Shown: piece after piece, positions 24,433 to 34,188 of the stretch | Layout: each line of letters starts with the position of its first letter | Position numbering within the stretch: the stretch's first letter is position 1 | Source of the DNA: Chryseobacterium herbae | GTDB lineage: Bacteria > Bacteroidota > Bacteroidia > Flavobacteriales > Weeksellaceae | Reading direction: 5' to 3' | DNA: 64,000 bases | Assembly: GCF_025154075.1 (NCBI RefSeq) | Contig: NZ_JAOAMU010000003.1 | Span: forward strand, 209,613 to 273,612 | Notes under the pieces: model-generated | Database searches by the model: none | What the model was told of the DNA's origin: nothing | What the model saw: only the letters and a program-made list of their open reading frames with translations | Program-made: the position numbers and the translations under genes

Positions 24433-25116
24433 TTGATGAATATTCTTTTATTGGAAGATGACCTTATTCTCTCGGCAGAACTCTGCAGGTTTTTGGAATC
24501 GAACAGCTTTACCTGTGACAAAATCTATGATGGTGAAACCTTTCTCCGTCAGATCAAAAACAATACTTACGACCTGTATTTGCTGGATATTAATGTTCCC
24601 AAAATAAACGGGCTGGATGTCTGCCAGACCATCCGTTCTTTCGATAAAAATACACCCATCATCATTATTTCGGCTTACGGAGATATTTCCGATAAAAAAG
24701 ATGCCTTCACAAGACTGGCAGACGATTATCTGGTAAAACCTTTTCAGTTTGAGGAGCTCTTGTTAAGAATCAATTCCCTATTGAGACGAAAAGCACCATC
24801 TGATGCGGCGGATCAGGATATCATCAGAGTAGACGACCTTATCATCAATAAAACAGAACAGAAGGTGTACAGAGCAGGCAATGAGATTGCACTTACACTA
24901 AAAGAATTCCAGTTGCTGGTGTATCTTGCCGAAGCGCAGGGAAGGACTGTTTCCAAACAGCAGATCACCGAACACGTATGGGAGCATAACTTCAATACGA
25001 ATACCAATACGGTAGAAGTCTACATCAACTTTCTGCGAAAAAAGATCGATAAAGATTTTAAACTGAAACTGATACACACCCGTTCCGGTTTCGGATATTA
25101 CCTAAGCCCATTGTAG
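24433..25116 (+). CDS. Two-component response regulator, OmpR/PhoB type
   Basis: 227 residues. The receiver domain has acidic pocket Glu8/Asp9-Asp10, phospho-acceptor Asp52 (YLLDINVPK) and Lys in YLVKPFQFEEL. The winged-helix effector domain (about 130-226) ends IHTRSGFGYYL. The stop codon abuts the start of the histidine kinase. Placement directly before a metal-efflux operon and the array of 11-bp direct repeats upstream of that operon suggest a CzcR/CusR-like role; this is inference. Confidence 0.93.
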   Translation: MMNILLLEDDLILSAELCRFLESNSFTCDKIYDGETFLRQIKNNTYDLYLLDINVPKINGLDVCQTIRSFDKNTPIIIISAYGDISDKKDAFTRLADDYLVKPFQFEELLLRINSLLRRKAPSDAADQDIIRVDDLIINKTEQKVYRAGNEIALTLKEFQLLVYLAEAQGRTVSKQQITEHVWEHNFNTNTNTVEVYINFLRKKIDKDFKLKLIHTRSGFGYYLSPL

Positions 25117-26487
25117 ATGTCTTTAAAAAGAAAGATAGCATTAACGATCAGTATCGCTTTTTCCCTGCTTTTTGCAATGGTGATGGCGGTTATCTATCTG
25201 TCTTTTAATGATTTCAGAAGAGATGAATTCAAGGAAAGGTTCAGACAGCGTCTTGAATTTACCTCCCACTTCATTTCAAAGTCTAAAGATTTCGAAGAAG
25301 AAGCCCCGATCTTTTTTAACGAAAACTCAGATAACATCCTTCTCAACGAAACCATCTTAATTTTCAACAGCGAGAAAGAGTTAATCTACAGCACGATTAA
25401 AGACCGTAATGTAACCTGGGACAGTGCCCTTCTCAAGGAGCTGGATGAAAAGAAAATCATATACACGGAAAAAACAGTTCCCGAAATCTATGCGGCGCTC
25501 CGGAATATCAATGGTGAAAATTATTACATCCTCACCAGCGCACTAGATACCAACGGAAAATCGAAACTGGAATACCTGAAATACCTTTTGATCACAGCTT
25601 ATGTAATGAGTACTCTTCTGATCGGGTTTTTCAGTTATTACTTTATGGGACAGTTTCTACGCCCTCTGGAAGATCTGAATACCGAAATTTCGGAAGTCAC
25701 AGCTCATAAACTCACCACGCAGATTCCCGTTCAGGAGTCGGACGATGAAATCAATGTTCTGGCTAAATCATTTAATACCATGATTGCAAGGCTGGATGAT
25801 GTCTTTCAGTCGCAGAAAGATTTTACGGCAAGTGCTTCCCATGAAATCAGGACTCCTATTACCAGAATGGCATTTCAGCTGGAAAACCTGATTAAATTTG
25901 AGGAACATTCACCAGAGACTTTAACTTCCTTAAAACAGATTCAAAAAGATGTTTATCAATTGTCGGATCTTACCAATTCTCTTTTACTCCTCACCAAATT
26001 TGATAAGGAAAATATTCAGAGTATTTATGAAGAAGTAAGAATTGACGAAGTTATTTTTGAAGCCTTCGAAGCCGTAGAAAAAAGCTACCCGTCACTTAAA
26101 CTGGATTTCCTGATCTCTGAAGATACTTCTGAAAATGGTCTTCTGACGATAAGCGGTATCCAGTCTCTGCTGGTCATCGTCTTTATTAATCTTTTTAAAA
26201 ACGCAGCGGTTTATTCCGATGATGAAGAAGTGGATGTTCTGATTACGGAAACCAACGATCAGCTTACGGTAGATGTTATTTCCCGCGGCAATACGATTCC
26301 TGAAGAAGAACAGGCTAAATTATTTGAAGCCTTTATGCGCGGAAATAATTCTCAAAATATTTCCGGCTCCGGTCTTGGACTTCGAATTGTAAAAAGAATT
26401 CTTGAATACCACGGCGCAGAGATCATATATTCATCTCCTGCTGAACAGACCAATACGTTCAGTATCATCTTTAATAAGCAAATATAA
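25117..26487 (+). CDS. Sensor histidine kinase
   Basis: 456 residues. TM1 about 7-29, a periplasmic sensor of about 125 residues, TM2 about 156-178, HAMP, then the dimerisation helix with His242 in ASASHEIRTPITR. The ATP domain has an N box FINLFKNAAVY and a G2 box GSGLGLRIVKRI. The G1 box is unusual: the expected D-x-G-x-G is SRGNT in VDVISRGNTIPEE, as in some Bacteroidetes CusS-like kinases. It starts with no gap after the response regulator. The signal is presumably a periplasmic metal ion, from the neighbouring efflux genes. Confidence 0.9.
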   Translation: MSLKRKIALTISIAFSLLFAMVMAVIYLSFNDFRRDEFKERFRQRLEFTSHFISKSKDFEEEAPIFFNENSDNILLNETILIFNSEKELIYSTIKDRNVTWDSALLKELDEKKIIYTEKTVPEIYAALRNINGENYYILTSALDTNGKSKLEYLKYLLITAYVMSTLLIGFFSYYFMGQFLRPLEDLNTEISEVTAHKLTTQIPVQESDDEINVLAKSFNTMIARLDDVFQSQKDFTASASHEIRTPITRMAFQLENLIKFEEHSPETLTSLKQIQKDVYQLSDLTNSLLLLTKFDKENIQSIYEEVRIDEVIFEAFEAVEKSYPSLKLDFLISEDTSENGLLTISGIQSLLVIVFINLFKNAAVYSDDEEVDVLITETNDQLTVDVISRGNTIPEEEQAKLFEAFMRGNNSQNISGSGLGLRIVKRILEYHGAEIIYSSPAEQTNTFSIIFNKQI

Positions 26488-26521
26488 TTACGTCCTCGCT
26501 TTGTACTTCTGTAGTACATAG

Positions 26522-26549
26522 GCTTCCTGTCTTCTATCCTCCATCCTGT
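26522..26549. repeat. Short heptad run (pyrimidine arm only)
   Basis: GCTTCCT, GTCTTCT, ATCCTCC, ATCCTGT in exact 7-base steps. It resembles a single arm of the paired-arm repeats elsewhere; no partner arm is evident. Confidence 0.5.
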
Positions 26550-26594
26550 GATTTTCCCAACAAATACAGCATTTATCGATGTTCATAAGTCAAA

Positions 26595-26651
26595 TTTAAT
26601 TTTTTTTTAAGGCTCCTTTAAGGTCGTTTTAATCGTATAGCGGCAATTTTG
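26595..26651 (+). promoter_or_regulatory. Four 11-bp-spaced direct repeats and -7-like element before efflux operon
   Basis: TTTAATT (26595), TTTAAGG (26606), TTTAAGG (26617) and TTTAATC (26628) start exactly 11 bases apart. They are followed by CAATTTTG (26644-26651), one base off TAnnTTTG, and there is no TTTG at -33. This is the layout of an OmpR-family activator binding one face of the helix next to a weak promoter. Confidence 0.7.
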
Positions 26652-26670
26652 TACCATAAATAAAGATAGA

Positions 26671-27912
26671 ATGAACAAAATTGCAGGGCTGTTTATTGCC
26701 ATCTCCTCATTCATGGCAGGGCAGCAACAGATGTCACTTTTGGACTGTGAAGAGGCTTTTCAGAAAAACAATCTTCAGCTTCTCGCAGAACAGTACAACA
26801 TCAACATGGCCGATGCAGATATCCTGCAGGCTAAGATATGGCAACTTCCACAGCTGAGCGGACAGATCAATGCCTACAATCCTGAAGGTAAGAAAGCCTT
26901 TGATATAGGACATGCCAAAGGAGCAGAGATCACCCAGCTGATTTACATGGGCGGAAAAAAGAAAAACGAAATTGCTTTTGCAAAATCAAACAAAGAACTG
27001 GCACAGCTTCAGTTTTCGCAGCTTCTGGTGGATCTTAGAACCCAGCTTCACGCAGCGTATTTCAATCTGTATTACGAAAAACTGAAACTGGATAACACCA
27101 ATAAGCAGTTGGGATACATGAATGATCTTTTGAGTGCTTACCGTGCACAATCTGCCAAAGGTAACGTTTCCCTTAAAGACGAAGTAAGACTGCAGAGTCT
27201 CGTGATCCAGCTTAATAATGATAAACTGGGAATCAATAAAAATATCCTTGAATTTGAACAGAGTTTAAAAGTCCTGACTGGAATATCAGATGATATAGAA
27301 CCCCAGCTTTCCGATGTAGATGCCAAAGAAATTCTTGCGACTCAGCCTTTCGGAGATGAAAATGAATTAAAGAAAAAAGCCCTGGAAAACAATTCCGACT
27401 ACCAGTATTTCTTAAAATTAATAGACAACAGTAAACTATACGCACAATGGCAGAAATCTCTGAATGTTCCGGATCTTAACGTAGGAGCCGGATGGGACCA
27501 GAATGGAGGAACCTTTAAAAACGAGGTCAATCTGATGGTCGGTATTCCGTTGCCCTTATGGAAATCCAATCAGGGAAATATGGTAAAAGCGAATTTCGCG
27601 ATTCAGCAGAACGAGAAAAATGCAGATTATCAGAAACTGAACCTTGAAACCAAAGTGCAGTCTGCCTACAAAACCTGGAAAAGCCAGTACGATCAGCTTG
27701 CCGAGATCAAATCCACAGACCTTAGCAATATGGAACTGGTGTATGACGGAATGCTGAAAAATTTCAGAAAAGGAAACGTCAACCTTATAGAATTTACAGA
27801 TTTCATGGATAGCTACAGACAAACAGCGCTCCAGATCTATGATATGAAGAATGAAATCATGCAGTCGGCAGAACAACTTAATCAACTAATACAAACGAAA
27901 ATCTTCTATTAA
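26671..27912 (+). CDS. TolC-family outer-membrane efflux protein (CzcC-like)
   Basis: 413 residues with a short hydrophobic N-terminus (MNKIAGLFIAISSFMAG). Two outer-membrane efflux repeats with long amphipathic helices are seen, for example LRTQLHAAYFNLYYEKLKLDNTN and the internal repeat near 325. A strand segment VNLMVGIPLPLWKSNQGN is typical of CzcC proteins. It is the outer-membrane channel of a tripartite exporter with the next two genes. The adaptor starts 3 bases after its stop. Confidence 0.92.
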   Translation: MNKIAGLFIAISSFMAGQQQMSLLDCEEAFQKNNLQLLAEQYNINMADADILQAKIWQLPQLSGQINAYNPEGKKAFDIGHAKGAEITQLIYMGGKKKNEIAFAKSNKELAQLQFSQLLVDLRTQLHAAYFNLYYEKLKLDNTNKQLGYMNDLLSAYRAQSAKGNVSLKDEVRLQSLVIQLNNDKLGINKNILEFEQSLKVLTGISDDIEPQLSDVDAKEILATQPFGDENELKKKALENNSDYQYFLKLIDNSKLYAQWQKSLNVPDLNVGAGWDQNGGTFKNEVNLMVGIPLPLWKSNQGNMVKANFAIQQNEKNADYQKLNLETKVQSAYKTWKSQYDQLAEIKSTDLSNMELVYDGMLKNFRKGNVNLIEFTDFMDSYRQTALQIYDMKNEIMQSAEQLNQLIQTKIFY

Positions 27913-27915
27913 GCT

Positions 27916-29001
27916 ATGAAAAAATATATAATCCCTGTACTGATAGCACTTTCATTACTGTCATGTGCAAAAAAAGAGGAAGAAAAAGCACCACAGGCAA
28001 AGAAAGGTTTTGAACTGAGCAACACCATGCTTAATTCCATCGCTCTGGCTAAAGTGGAAACGAAAAATATAGAAGACCAATACAGTTTTTACGGAAAGAT
28101 TTCTGCCGATAAAAACAGTTATATCGATGTATATCCTTTAGTGGGTGGAAATGTCTTAAGTGTGAATGCTGAACTTGGAGATTATGTGAGAAAAGGGCAG
28201 GTACTGGCTACCATCAGAAGTACGGAACTGGCCGAAGTTCAGAAAGATGTGAGTGATGCAAAGACAGATTTGGTCGTGGCCCAAAATAACCTGCGTGTCG
28301 CCAAAGAAATGTACGAAGGAAAGCTGAATACGGAAAGAGAAGTTCTTGAAGCCAGAAGTGTCGTACAGAAAGCCCAGGATCAGATGCAGAGAGCCACAGC
28401 CGTAAGCACGGTGTACAATGTGAAAAAAGGAAATATCTATAGCGTTCTTGCGCCTATCAGCGGATACGTCGTTCAGAAGAACATCAATAAAGATATGCAG
28501 CTGAGAAGCGACAGAAGTGAAAATATTTTTGACGTTGCCAATACGACAAATGTATGGGCCATCATGAATGTGAATGAAGCTGATATTGATAAAATAAGCC
28601 TGGGAATGAAAGCACAAGTTTCCACACTGTCTTACCCGGATAAAGTTTTTGACGGAAGAATTGATAAAATATTCAAGATCATTGATCCGGAAACCAATTC
28701 CATGCAGGCAAGAGTCGTGCTGGATAATGCCAACGGCCTGCTGATTCCGGAAAGTAAAGCAACCATCAAAGTGTCCAGTTCAGAGAATAGTACAGCGCTT
28801 ACCATACCTTCAAAAGGCGTAATCTTCGATGACAACAGAAGTTTTGTAGTCGTTTTCAAATCCAGAACCGATATAAAAGTGAAAGAAATAAAGATATTAA
28901 AGCAGGTGGGAGATATCACCTACATAGCCGGAGGTCTGTCTGAAGGGGAAGAAGTGATCACCAATAATCAGCTGCTGATCTACCGTTCCCTGAACAGTTA
29001 A
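27916..29001 (+). CDS. RND efflux periplasmic adaptor, lipoprotein (CzcB-like)
   Basis: 361 residues. The lipobox LSLLSC places Cys near residue 18, so it is anchored in the membrane. The split lipoyl/barrel-sandwich halves are YVRKGQVLATIRSTELAEVQ and YSVLAPISGYVVQKNI, bracketing a helical hairpin. The beta-barrel segment KAQVSTLSYPDKVFDGRIDKI and a C-terminal membrane-proximal domain follow. It links the inner-membrane pump to the TolC-like channel. Confidence 0.93.
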   Translation: MKKYIIPVLIALSLLSCAKKEEEKAPQAKKGFELSNTMLNSIALAKVETKNIEDQYSFYGKISADKNSYIDVYPLVGGNVLSVNAELGDYVRKGQVLATIRSTELAEVQKDVSDAKTDLVVAQNNLRVAKEMYEGKLNTEREVLEARSVVQKAQDQMQRATAVSTVYNVKKGNIYSVLAPISGYVVQKNINKDMQLRSDRSENIFDVANTTNVWAIMNVNEADIDKISLGMKAQVSTLSYPDKVFDGRIDKIFKIIDPETNSMQARVVLDNANGLLIPESKATIKVSSSENSTALTIPSKGVIFDDNRSFVVVFKSRTDIKVKEIKILKQVGDITYIAGGLSEGEEVITNNQLLIYRSLNS

Positions 29002-29040
29002 ATTTTTAGTTGAATGTAATTTAAAACATTAAGAATTATT

Positions 29041-29159
29041 GAAATGTTGAAGTAAGAAGTTAAGTTGAATTAAGAAAAACATCTGAAGATATTTTTAAGC
29101 ACTCCGCTTACCCAAATTCGCTTGCGAATTGCTTAACTATTCTTCACCTCTTCATTTCC
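29041..29159. repeat. Heptad paired-arm repeat between adaptor and pump genes
   Basis: Left arm 29041-29074 (GAAATGTTGAAGTAAGAAG, then TTAAGTTGAATTAAG) and right arm 29126-29159. The complement of the right arm (GGAAATGAAGAGGTGAAGAA, then TAGTTAAGCAATTC) matches the left arm with 7-base rhythm. The palindrome ATTCGCTTGCGAAT lies between them. It sits inside an operon, so it does not obviously mark operon ends. Confidence 0.7.
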
Positions 29160-29243
29160 TTAATGGTTCAGAAAACATATTGAAAAAACAGGAAGAATCG
29201 AAAATTTTTCAACGGCTTTTTTAGGTCACCAATTTAATCTATC

Positions 29244-32200
29244 ATGAATAAATTCATTAAAAATATAATTGCTTTCTCGTTAAAAAACAAAGCATTTACC
29301 TTTATCTGGGTAGCTATTTTGGCCATTGCGGGTTTTATAAGTTTCAAAAATATGCCCATTGAAGCTTTCCCCGATGTTACCAATACCCAGATCGTCATTA
29401 TAACCCAATGGAATGGACGTAGCGCAGAGGAAGTGGAACGTTTTGTCACTACGCCCATCGAATTGGCTATGAGCCCGGTTCAGAAGAAAACGAGTGTGAG
29501 AAGTACCACCATGTTTGGGCTCTCTATCGTTAAAATTCTTTTCGACGATGGGGTGGATGATACTTTCGCCAGAAATCAGGTGAATAACCAATTAAGAACC
29601 GTAAGCCTTCCTGATGAGGTAGATCCGGAAGTTCAGCCACCCTACGGGCCTACCGGGGAAATTTTCAGATATACCCTGGAAAGTAAAACGAAAGATTCCA
29701 GAGAGCTGCTTACCCTTCAGAACTGGGTGATCGACCGTGCACTGAGAGGGGTTCCGGGAGTGGCTGACATCAATGTTTTCGGAGGTCAGGATAAAGTTTT
29801 CGAATTAAGTATTGATCCGAGAGCTTTAGATAAATACAATCTGACGCCGCTTCAGGTGTATGATGCCGTTACCAAAAGCAATTTAAATGTCGGAGGTGAT
29901 GTGATTGAGAAAAACGGACAGGCCTATGTGGTAAGAGGAATCGGTCTTGTAAAATCTGTCGCAGACATTGGAAATATTACTATTCAGAATGACAGCGGAA
30001 ACCCGGTATTGGTAAGATATGTAGCAGACGTTCACGAAAGTTCTATGCCGAGAGTAGGGCAGGCCGGTCTTAATAAACATGAAGACACGGTAGAAGGAAT
30101 CGTGGTGATGAGAAAAGGGGAGAACCCGAGGGAAGTGCTGGTTGGAGTAAAAGCGAAGATCAAAGAACTTAACGAGAAGGTTCTTCCGAAAGACGTCAAA
30201 ATGGTAACATTCTACGACCGTGACAACCTGATGGACTTCACCACACACACCGTGATGCACAACCTGATCGAGGGAATCATCCTGGTTACCGTGATCGTCC
30301 TGATCTTTATGGCCGACTGGAGAACTACTTTTATCGTTTCCATTATCATTCCGTTGTCCTTATTATTTGCATTTTTATGCTTAAAACTGGCGGGAATGAG
30401 TGCGAACCTGCTTTCATTGGGAGCAGTAGACTTTGGGATCATCATTGACGGAGCCGTCGTCATGGTGGAAGGGCTCTTTGTGATGCTCGACCACAAAGCC
30501 CTCAAATATGGGACAGAAAAATTTAATAAACTCTCAAAAGGAGGCTGGATCAAGCAGACGGGAACCGGCTTAGGAAAGGCGATTTTCTTTTCAAAATTAA
30601 TTATCATCACCTCTCTGATCCCAATTTTCTCATTCCAGAAAGTGGAAGGAAAAATGTTCTCACCGCTGGCATTTACATTAGGATTTGCGTTGATAGGAGC
30701 ATTGATATTTACCCTAACGCTGGTTCCGGTTCTTTCCCACATCTTATTAAACAAGAATGTAAGAGAAAAAAACAACCCGTTTGTGAATTTTTGGGACAGA
30801 ATTGTACTGAAAGGATTCAACTATACTTTTAAACATAAAAAAATGAGTTTAATTGTTGCCATATCCTTCATGGTCGTAACCTTGTTCTCCGGAAAATTCC
30901 TAGGAACAGAATTCCTGCCGCAGCTGAATGAAGGCTCACTTTGGATCACAGCAGAAATGCCGATGAGCTCATCATTAAAAGAATCATTGAAAACAGCAGA
31001 TCTTTTAAAGAAAGACATTATGAGCTTTTCCGAGGTCACCGATGTTTTGGCTCAGACAGGACGCAGTAATGACGGAACAGACCCGAACGGATTTGGATTT
31101 GTGCAGTTTGCGGTCAATCTTAAGCCTAAGGATGAATGGAAACGGAAGATCAGCTATGAAGAACTGATTGAAGAGATTGATAAAAAACTCAGAAGTTACC
31201 AGGGAATTACTTTTAATTATTCCCAGCCGATCTCAGATAACGTGGCAGAAGCGGTAGCCGGTTTCAAAGCAGAAAACGGGATCAAGATTTATGGGGATAA
31301 TCTGGAAACCTTAGATAAGTTAGCTGATCAGGTTTTAAAACAGATCAAAGATGTAGAAGGGGTAAAAGATCCGGGAATCATTAAAAATATCGGACAACCG
31401 GAGGTAAGCGTGGTGCTGGACAGAGATAAAATGGCGGCTTACGGTGTGATGCCGGATGATGCACAGTCTGTACTGGAAATGGCATTCGGAGGGAAAACCG
31501 CTTCAGAAATGTTCGACGGCGAAAGAAAATTCCCAATCCGTCTCCGTTACTCTCAGGAATACAGAAAAGATGAAAATGATATCGCTTCATTGATGGTTCC
31601 TACACAGGGCGGAGCAAAAATTCCGCTGAAAGAGATCAGTACCATTGTAAAAGATAACGGAGCAGCATTTATTTACAGAGATGATATTAAACGATACATC
31701 GGGGTTAAATTCTCGATCCGTGACCGTGACTTAGGAAGCACCATTGCCGATGCACAGAAAAAAGTAGCCAATATCGATCTTCCGGATGGCTATTCCATTG
31801 GCTGGACCGGTCAGTTTGAAAACCAGCAGAGAGCTTCACACAGACTGGCGCAGGTGGTTCCGATCAGTATTCTGGGAATTTTCTTCTTATTGTTTATCCT
31901 GTTTGGAAATATGAAAGACTCATTACTGGTATTGGCGAATGTACCTTTCGCATTGATTGGGGGAATTATTGCCCTTCACCTGACCAGAATGAATTTCGGA
32001 ATTTCCGCAGGAGTAGGAATGATTGCCCTCCTCGGAATCTGTATCCAGAACGGGGTCATCCTGATCACAGAGTTTCACCAGAATGTCAAGGACGGATTGA
32101 GTTTGGATAATGCCATATTAAACGGCGTAAAATCTAGAACACGTCCTGTTATCATGACGGCGCTGATGGCTTCGATAGGATTGATGCCGGCTGCATTGTC

Positions 32201-32342
32201 CACAGGTATCGGTTCGGAATCTCAGAAACCTTTAGCCATCGTAATTATCGGAGGTTTGATTACAGCGACCGTATTAACTCTGTTGATCTTCCCGATTATC
32301 TTCTGGATCTTCAACAGGACAAAGAAGTCCCAACAGATTTAA
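29244..32342 (+). CDS. Heavy-metal efflux RND transporter, CzcA type
   Basis: 1032 residues with 12 predicted membrane helices and two large periplasmic loops. The TM4 motif VDFGIIIDGAVVMVE carries Asp396, Asp402 and Glu409, the pattern of CzcA-type divalent cation (Co/Zn/Cd/Ni) pumps. Cu/Ag pumps (CusA) have a different TM4. It is the proton-driven inner-membrane pump of the three-gene exporter. The 242-base gap before it contains the heptad repeat, so it may be partly uncoupled from the adaptor gene. Metal specificity is a prediction from the motif. Confidence 0.94.
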   Translation: MNKFIKNIIAFSLKNKAFTFIWVAILAIAGFISFKNMPIEAFPDVTNTQIVIITQWNGRSAEEVERFVTTPIELAMSPVQKKTSVRSTTMFGLSIVKILFDDGVDDTFARNQVNNQLRTVSLPDEVDPEVQPPYGPTGEIFRYTLESKTKDSRELLTLQNWVIDRALRGVPGVADINVFGGQDKVFELSIDPRALDKYNLTPLQVYDAVTKSNLNVGGDVIEKNGQAYVVRGIGLVKSVADIGNITIQNDSGNPVLVRYVADVHESSMPRVGQAGLNKHEDTVEGIVVMRKGENPREVLVGVKAKIKELNEKVLPKDVKMVTFYDRDNLMDFTTHTVMHNLIEGIILVTVIVLIFMADWRTTFIVSIIIPLSLLFAFLCLKLAGMSANLLSLGAVDFGIIIDGAVVMVEGLFVMLDHKALKYGTEKFNKLSKGGWIKQTGTGLGKAIFFSKLIIITSLIPIFSFQKVEGKMFSPLAFTLGFALIGALIFTLTLVPVLSHILLNKNVREKNNPFVNFWDRIVLKGFNYTFKHKKMSLIVAISFMVVTLFSGKFLGTEFLPQLNEGSLWITAEMPMSSSLKESLKTADLLKKDIMSFSEVTDVLAQTGRSNDGTDPNGFGFVQFAVNLKPKDEWKRKISYEELIEEIDKKLRSYQGITFNYSQPISDNVAEAVAGFKAENGIKIYGDNLETLDKLADQVLKQIKDVEGVKDPGIIKNIGQPEVSVVLDRDKMAAYGVMPDDAQSVLEMAFGGKTASEMFDGERKFPIRLRYSQEYRKDENDIASLMVPTQGGAKIPLKEISTIVKDNGAAFIYRDDIKRYIGVKFSIRDRDLGSTIADAQKKVANIDLPDGYSIGWTGQFENQQRASHRLAQVVPISILGIFFLLFILFGNMKDSLLVLANVPFALIGGIIALHLTRMNFGISAGVGMIALLGICIQNGVILITEFHQNVKDGLSLDNAILNGVKSRTRPVIMTALMASIGLMPAALSTGIGSESQKPLAIVIIGGLITATVLTLLIFPIIFWIFNRTKKSQQI

Positions 32343-32365
32343 AATTTCTTCTATCTATATTAAGT

Positions 32366-32396
32366 GAAGCGCGGAAAACATAGTTTTCCGCGCTTC
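32366..32396. terminator. Perfect hairpin between converging pump and DUF4394 genes
   Basis: GAAGCGCGGAAAAC and GTTTTCCGCGCTTC form a 14-bp perfect stem with a 3-base loop. The flanking T run is short, so it may work as a terminator mainly through stem strength. Confidence 0.75.
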
Positions 32397-32426
32397 TTGG
32401 TATCGAAATAATTATTATGAGTCTTT

Positions 32427-33929
32427 TTAAAATCCTAAGCCTACGGCAAAAGCTTTTACAGCATTAGGGTAATCAGAAACGGCTGTAGCAGCTCCCGATG
32501 TCGTATTGACGGTATATAATTTCGTTGAGGTTCCCACCGTAGCCATCAGGTAGGCTTTCTGGCTTACACTGCCGATATCAAAACCGTTAGCATTCGTAAT
32601 ATTGATGCCTAAAGAACCGGTTTCTACCAGAGTTCCGTTATTGGGAGGCGTTTGTTGGTATAATTTATCTGTATTATGATCGATCACGAATAGAGTAGTA
32701 GCCGTAGTTCCGACAAAATTATTCGTATAAGCGGCTGCACCAATCATTGCTGTAACCGGACTGATGGCTGTATCTACCGCTGTGATGCCTCCGGTAACAG
32801 GATCTAAACGAAGATTTTGTCCGGTGTTACTCACTACCCGTATTTTATCAACCATTGGATTGAAATCAAATCCGAAATCCGTGCCTGCCAGTAAAGTGGC
32901 GAAAGGTGAACTTCCCACAGCTGTGGCAGCACCGGTTCCTAAATTAATAGTGTAAATTCTGCTTGAACTTCCCAAAGCATACAGCTGCCCGTTCAAAGGA
33001 CGGAAATCGATCCCCAGAATATTTTCTCCGGTCTGAAGTCCTGCCACAGTTTTTGAAACCGGCATCGGGCTGTTCGGATTGAAAATCTGCAGATTGTTTG
33101 AATTGTCAATAGCATAGGCTACCGCTTCTGTAGGAATCGCAAGATCGATAATCGCTTGCGGAAATGATCCTATAAAAGTCGCTTTACCATTATTCAGGTC
33201 CAGCACATGTAATTTTTCGTTTAAAGCCAGTAAAGCTGTACTGTTATCAAATTTAATATCAAAAGCGGCCTGTCCTGAGAAGGTAGCTCCAAGACTTCCT
33301 ACTTCCACTAAAGTTCCGTTATTCGGAGGATCCTGCTTAAATAACTTTCCGGAAACGGGATCAATATCGTATAAAACAGTGGAGGAAGCACCTGCTTTGC
33401 TGTTCGTATAGGCTACACCGTTGATACTTGGCGTTCCGGCACCTGAGATATTGGTATCCGTTGCTGCTACTGCTCCGGTTTCAGGGTGAAGTCTTAAATT
33501 TTGTCCGGTATTACTCACCAACCGGATTCTGTCTACCGTTGGATTAAAATCAATGGAAGCTATCGTTCCGGAAACGGCAGGCGTGAAAGCTGTAGCGCTT
33601 ACCATTCTTGCAGAAGCACTGGCTGTATTGATGATGTATAATTTGCTGGCATTCGACAGAGCATATAATTCTCCGGTAGCCGGTCTGAAATCGATGCTCA
33701 TTAGTTTTTCGCCGGTTGTAATTCCTGTAATGGCTGTTTTAGCGGCAAATGTTTTAGGATTATTGGCATTGAAAGAAACCAGTTCATTCATTCCTGTAAG
33801 TCCGTAAGCCATAAGATCCGGCCCGGTTACATTGCTGTCCGGTATCATCATCGGATCATCGGAATTGTCGCACGAAAAAAAAGTTGTCACGGTCATCAGG
33901 ACCAGAAAGAAGTGTAATAATGTTCTCAT
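32427..33929 (-). CDS. DUF4394 domain lipoprotein with duplicated beta-propeller-like half
   Basis: 500 residues. A lipoprotein signal (VTTFFSC) makes it surface- or periplasm-anchored. Two halves of about 230 residues repeat the same motifs: GEKLMSIDFRPATGELYALS / GENILGIDFRPLNGQLYALG, FNPTVDRIRLVSNTGQNLRL / FNPMVDKIRVVSNTGQNLRL, and PPNNGTLVEVGSLG / PPNNGTLVETGSLG. This is the DUF4394 pattern. The family is extracytoplasmic with no known activity; a binding scaffold is likely. No neighbour is co-oriented. Confidence 0.88.
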   Translation of the reverse strand: MRTLLHFFLVLMTVTTFFSCDNSDDPMMIPDSNVTGPDLMAYGLTGMNELVSFNANNPKTFAAKTAITGITTGEKLMSIDFRPATGELYALSNASKLYIINTASASARMVSATAFTPAVSGTIASIDFNPTVDRIRLVSNTGQNLRLHPETGAVAATDTNISGAGTPSINGVAYTNSKAGASSTVLYDIDPVSGKLFKQDPPNNGTLVEVGSLGATFSGQAAFDIKFDNSTALLALNEKLHVLDLNNGKATFIGSFPQAIIDLAIPTEAVAYAIDNSNNLQIFNPNSPMPVSKTVAGLQTGENILGIDFRPLNGQLYALGSSSRIYTINLGTGAATAVGSSPFATLLAGTDFGFDFNPMVDKIRVVSNTGQNLRLDPVTGGITAVDTAISPVTAMIGAAAYTNNFVGTTATTLFVIDHNTDKLYQQTPPNNGTLVETGSLGINITNANGFDIGSVSQKAYLMATVGTSTKLYTVNTTSGAATAVSDYPNAVKAFAVGLGF

Positions 33930-34188
33930 AATATTATTTTTAGTGGTTTATAGTATGTACGAGAAAACATTTAAAGCGGTTTTTTTATCATGAATTTAAT
34001 GGATAAAAAAATATTTTTGGGTTCTATATTATTCAGAACGAATCAGATAGTTTACAATTTGGAATAAAAACGTTTGAGATGATTTTTTTCAATCCGGAAA
34101 TTTGTGTAAATTTGCAGTCTCAATACATTGAAATATAAGGTTTGTGCTTCTTTGATTTGAATATTGAAATTTTTTTAATGAAAAAGGT

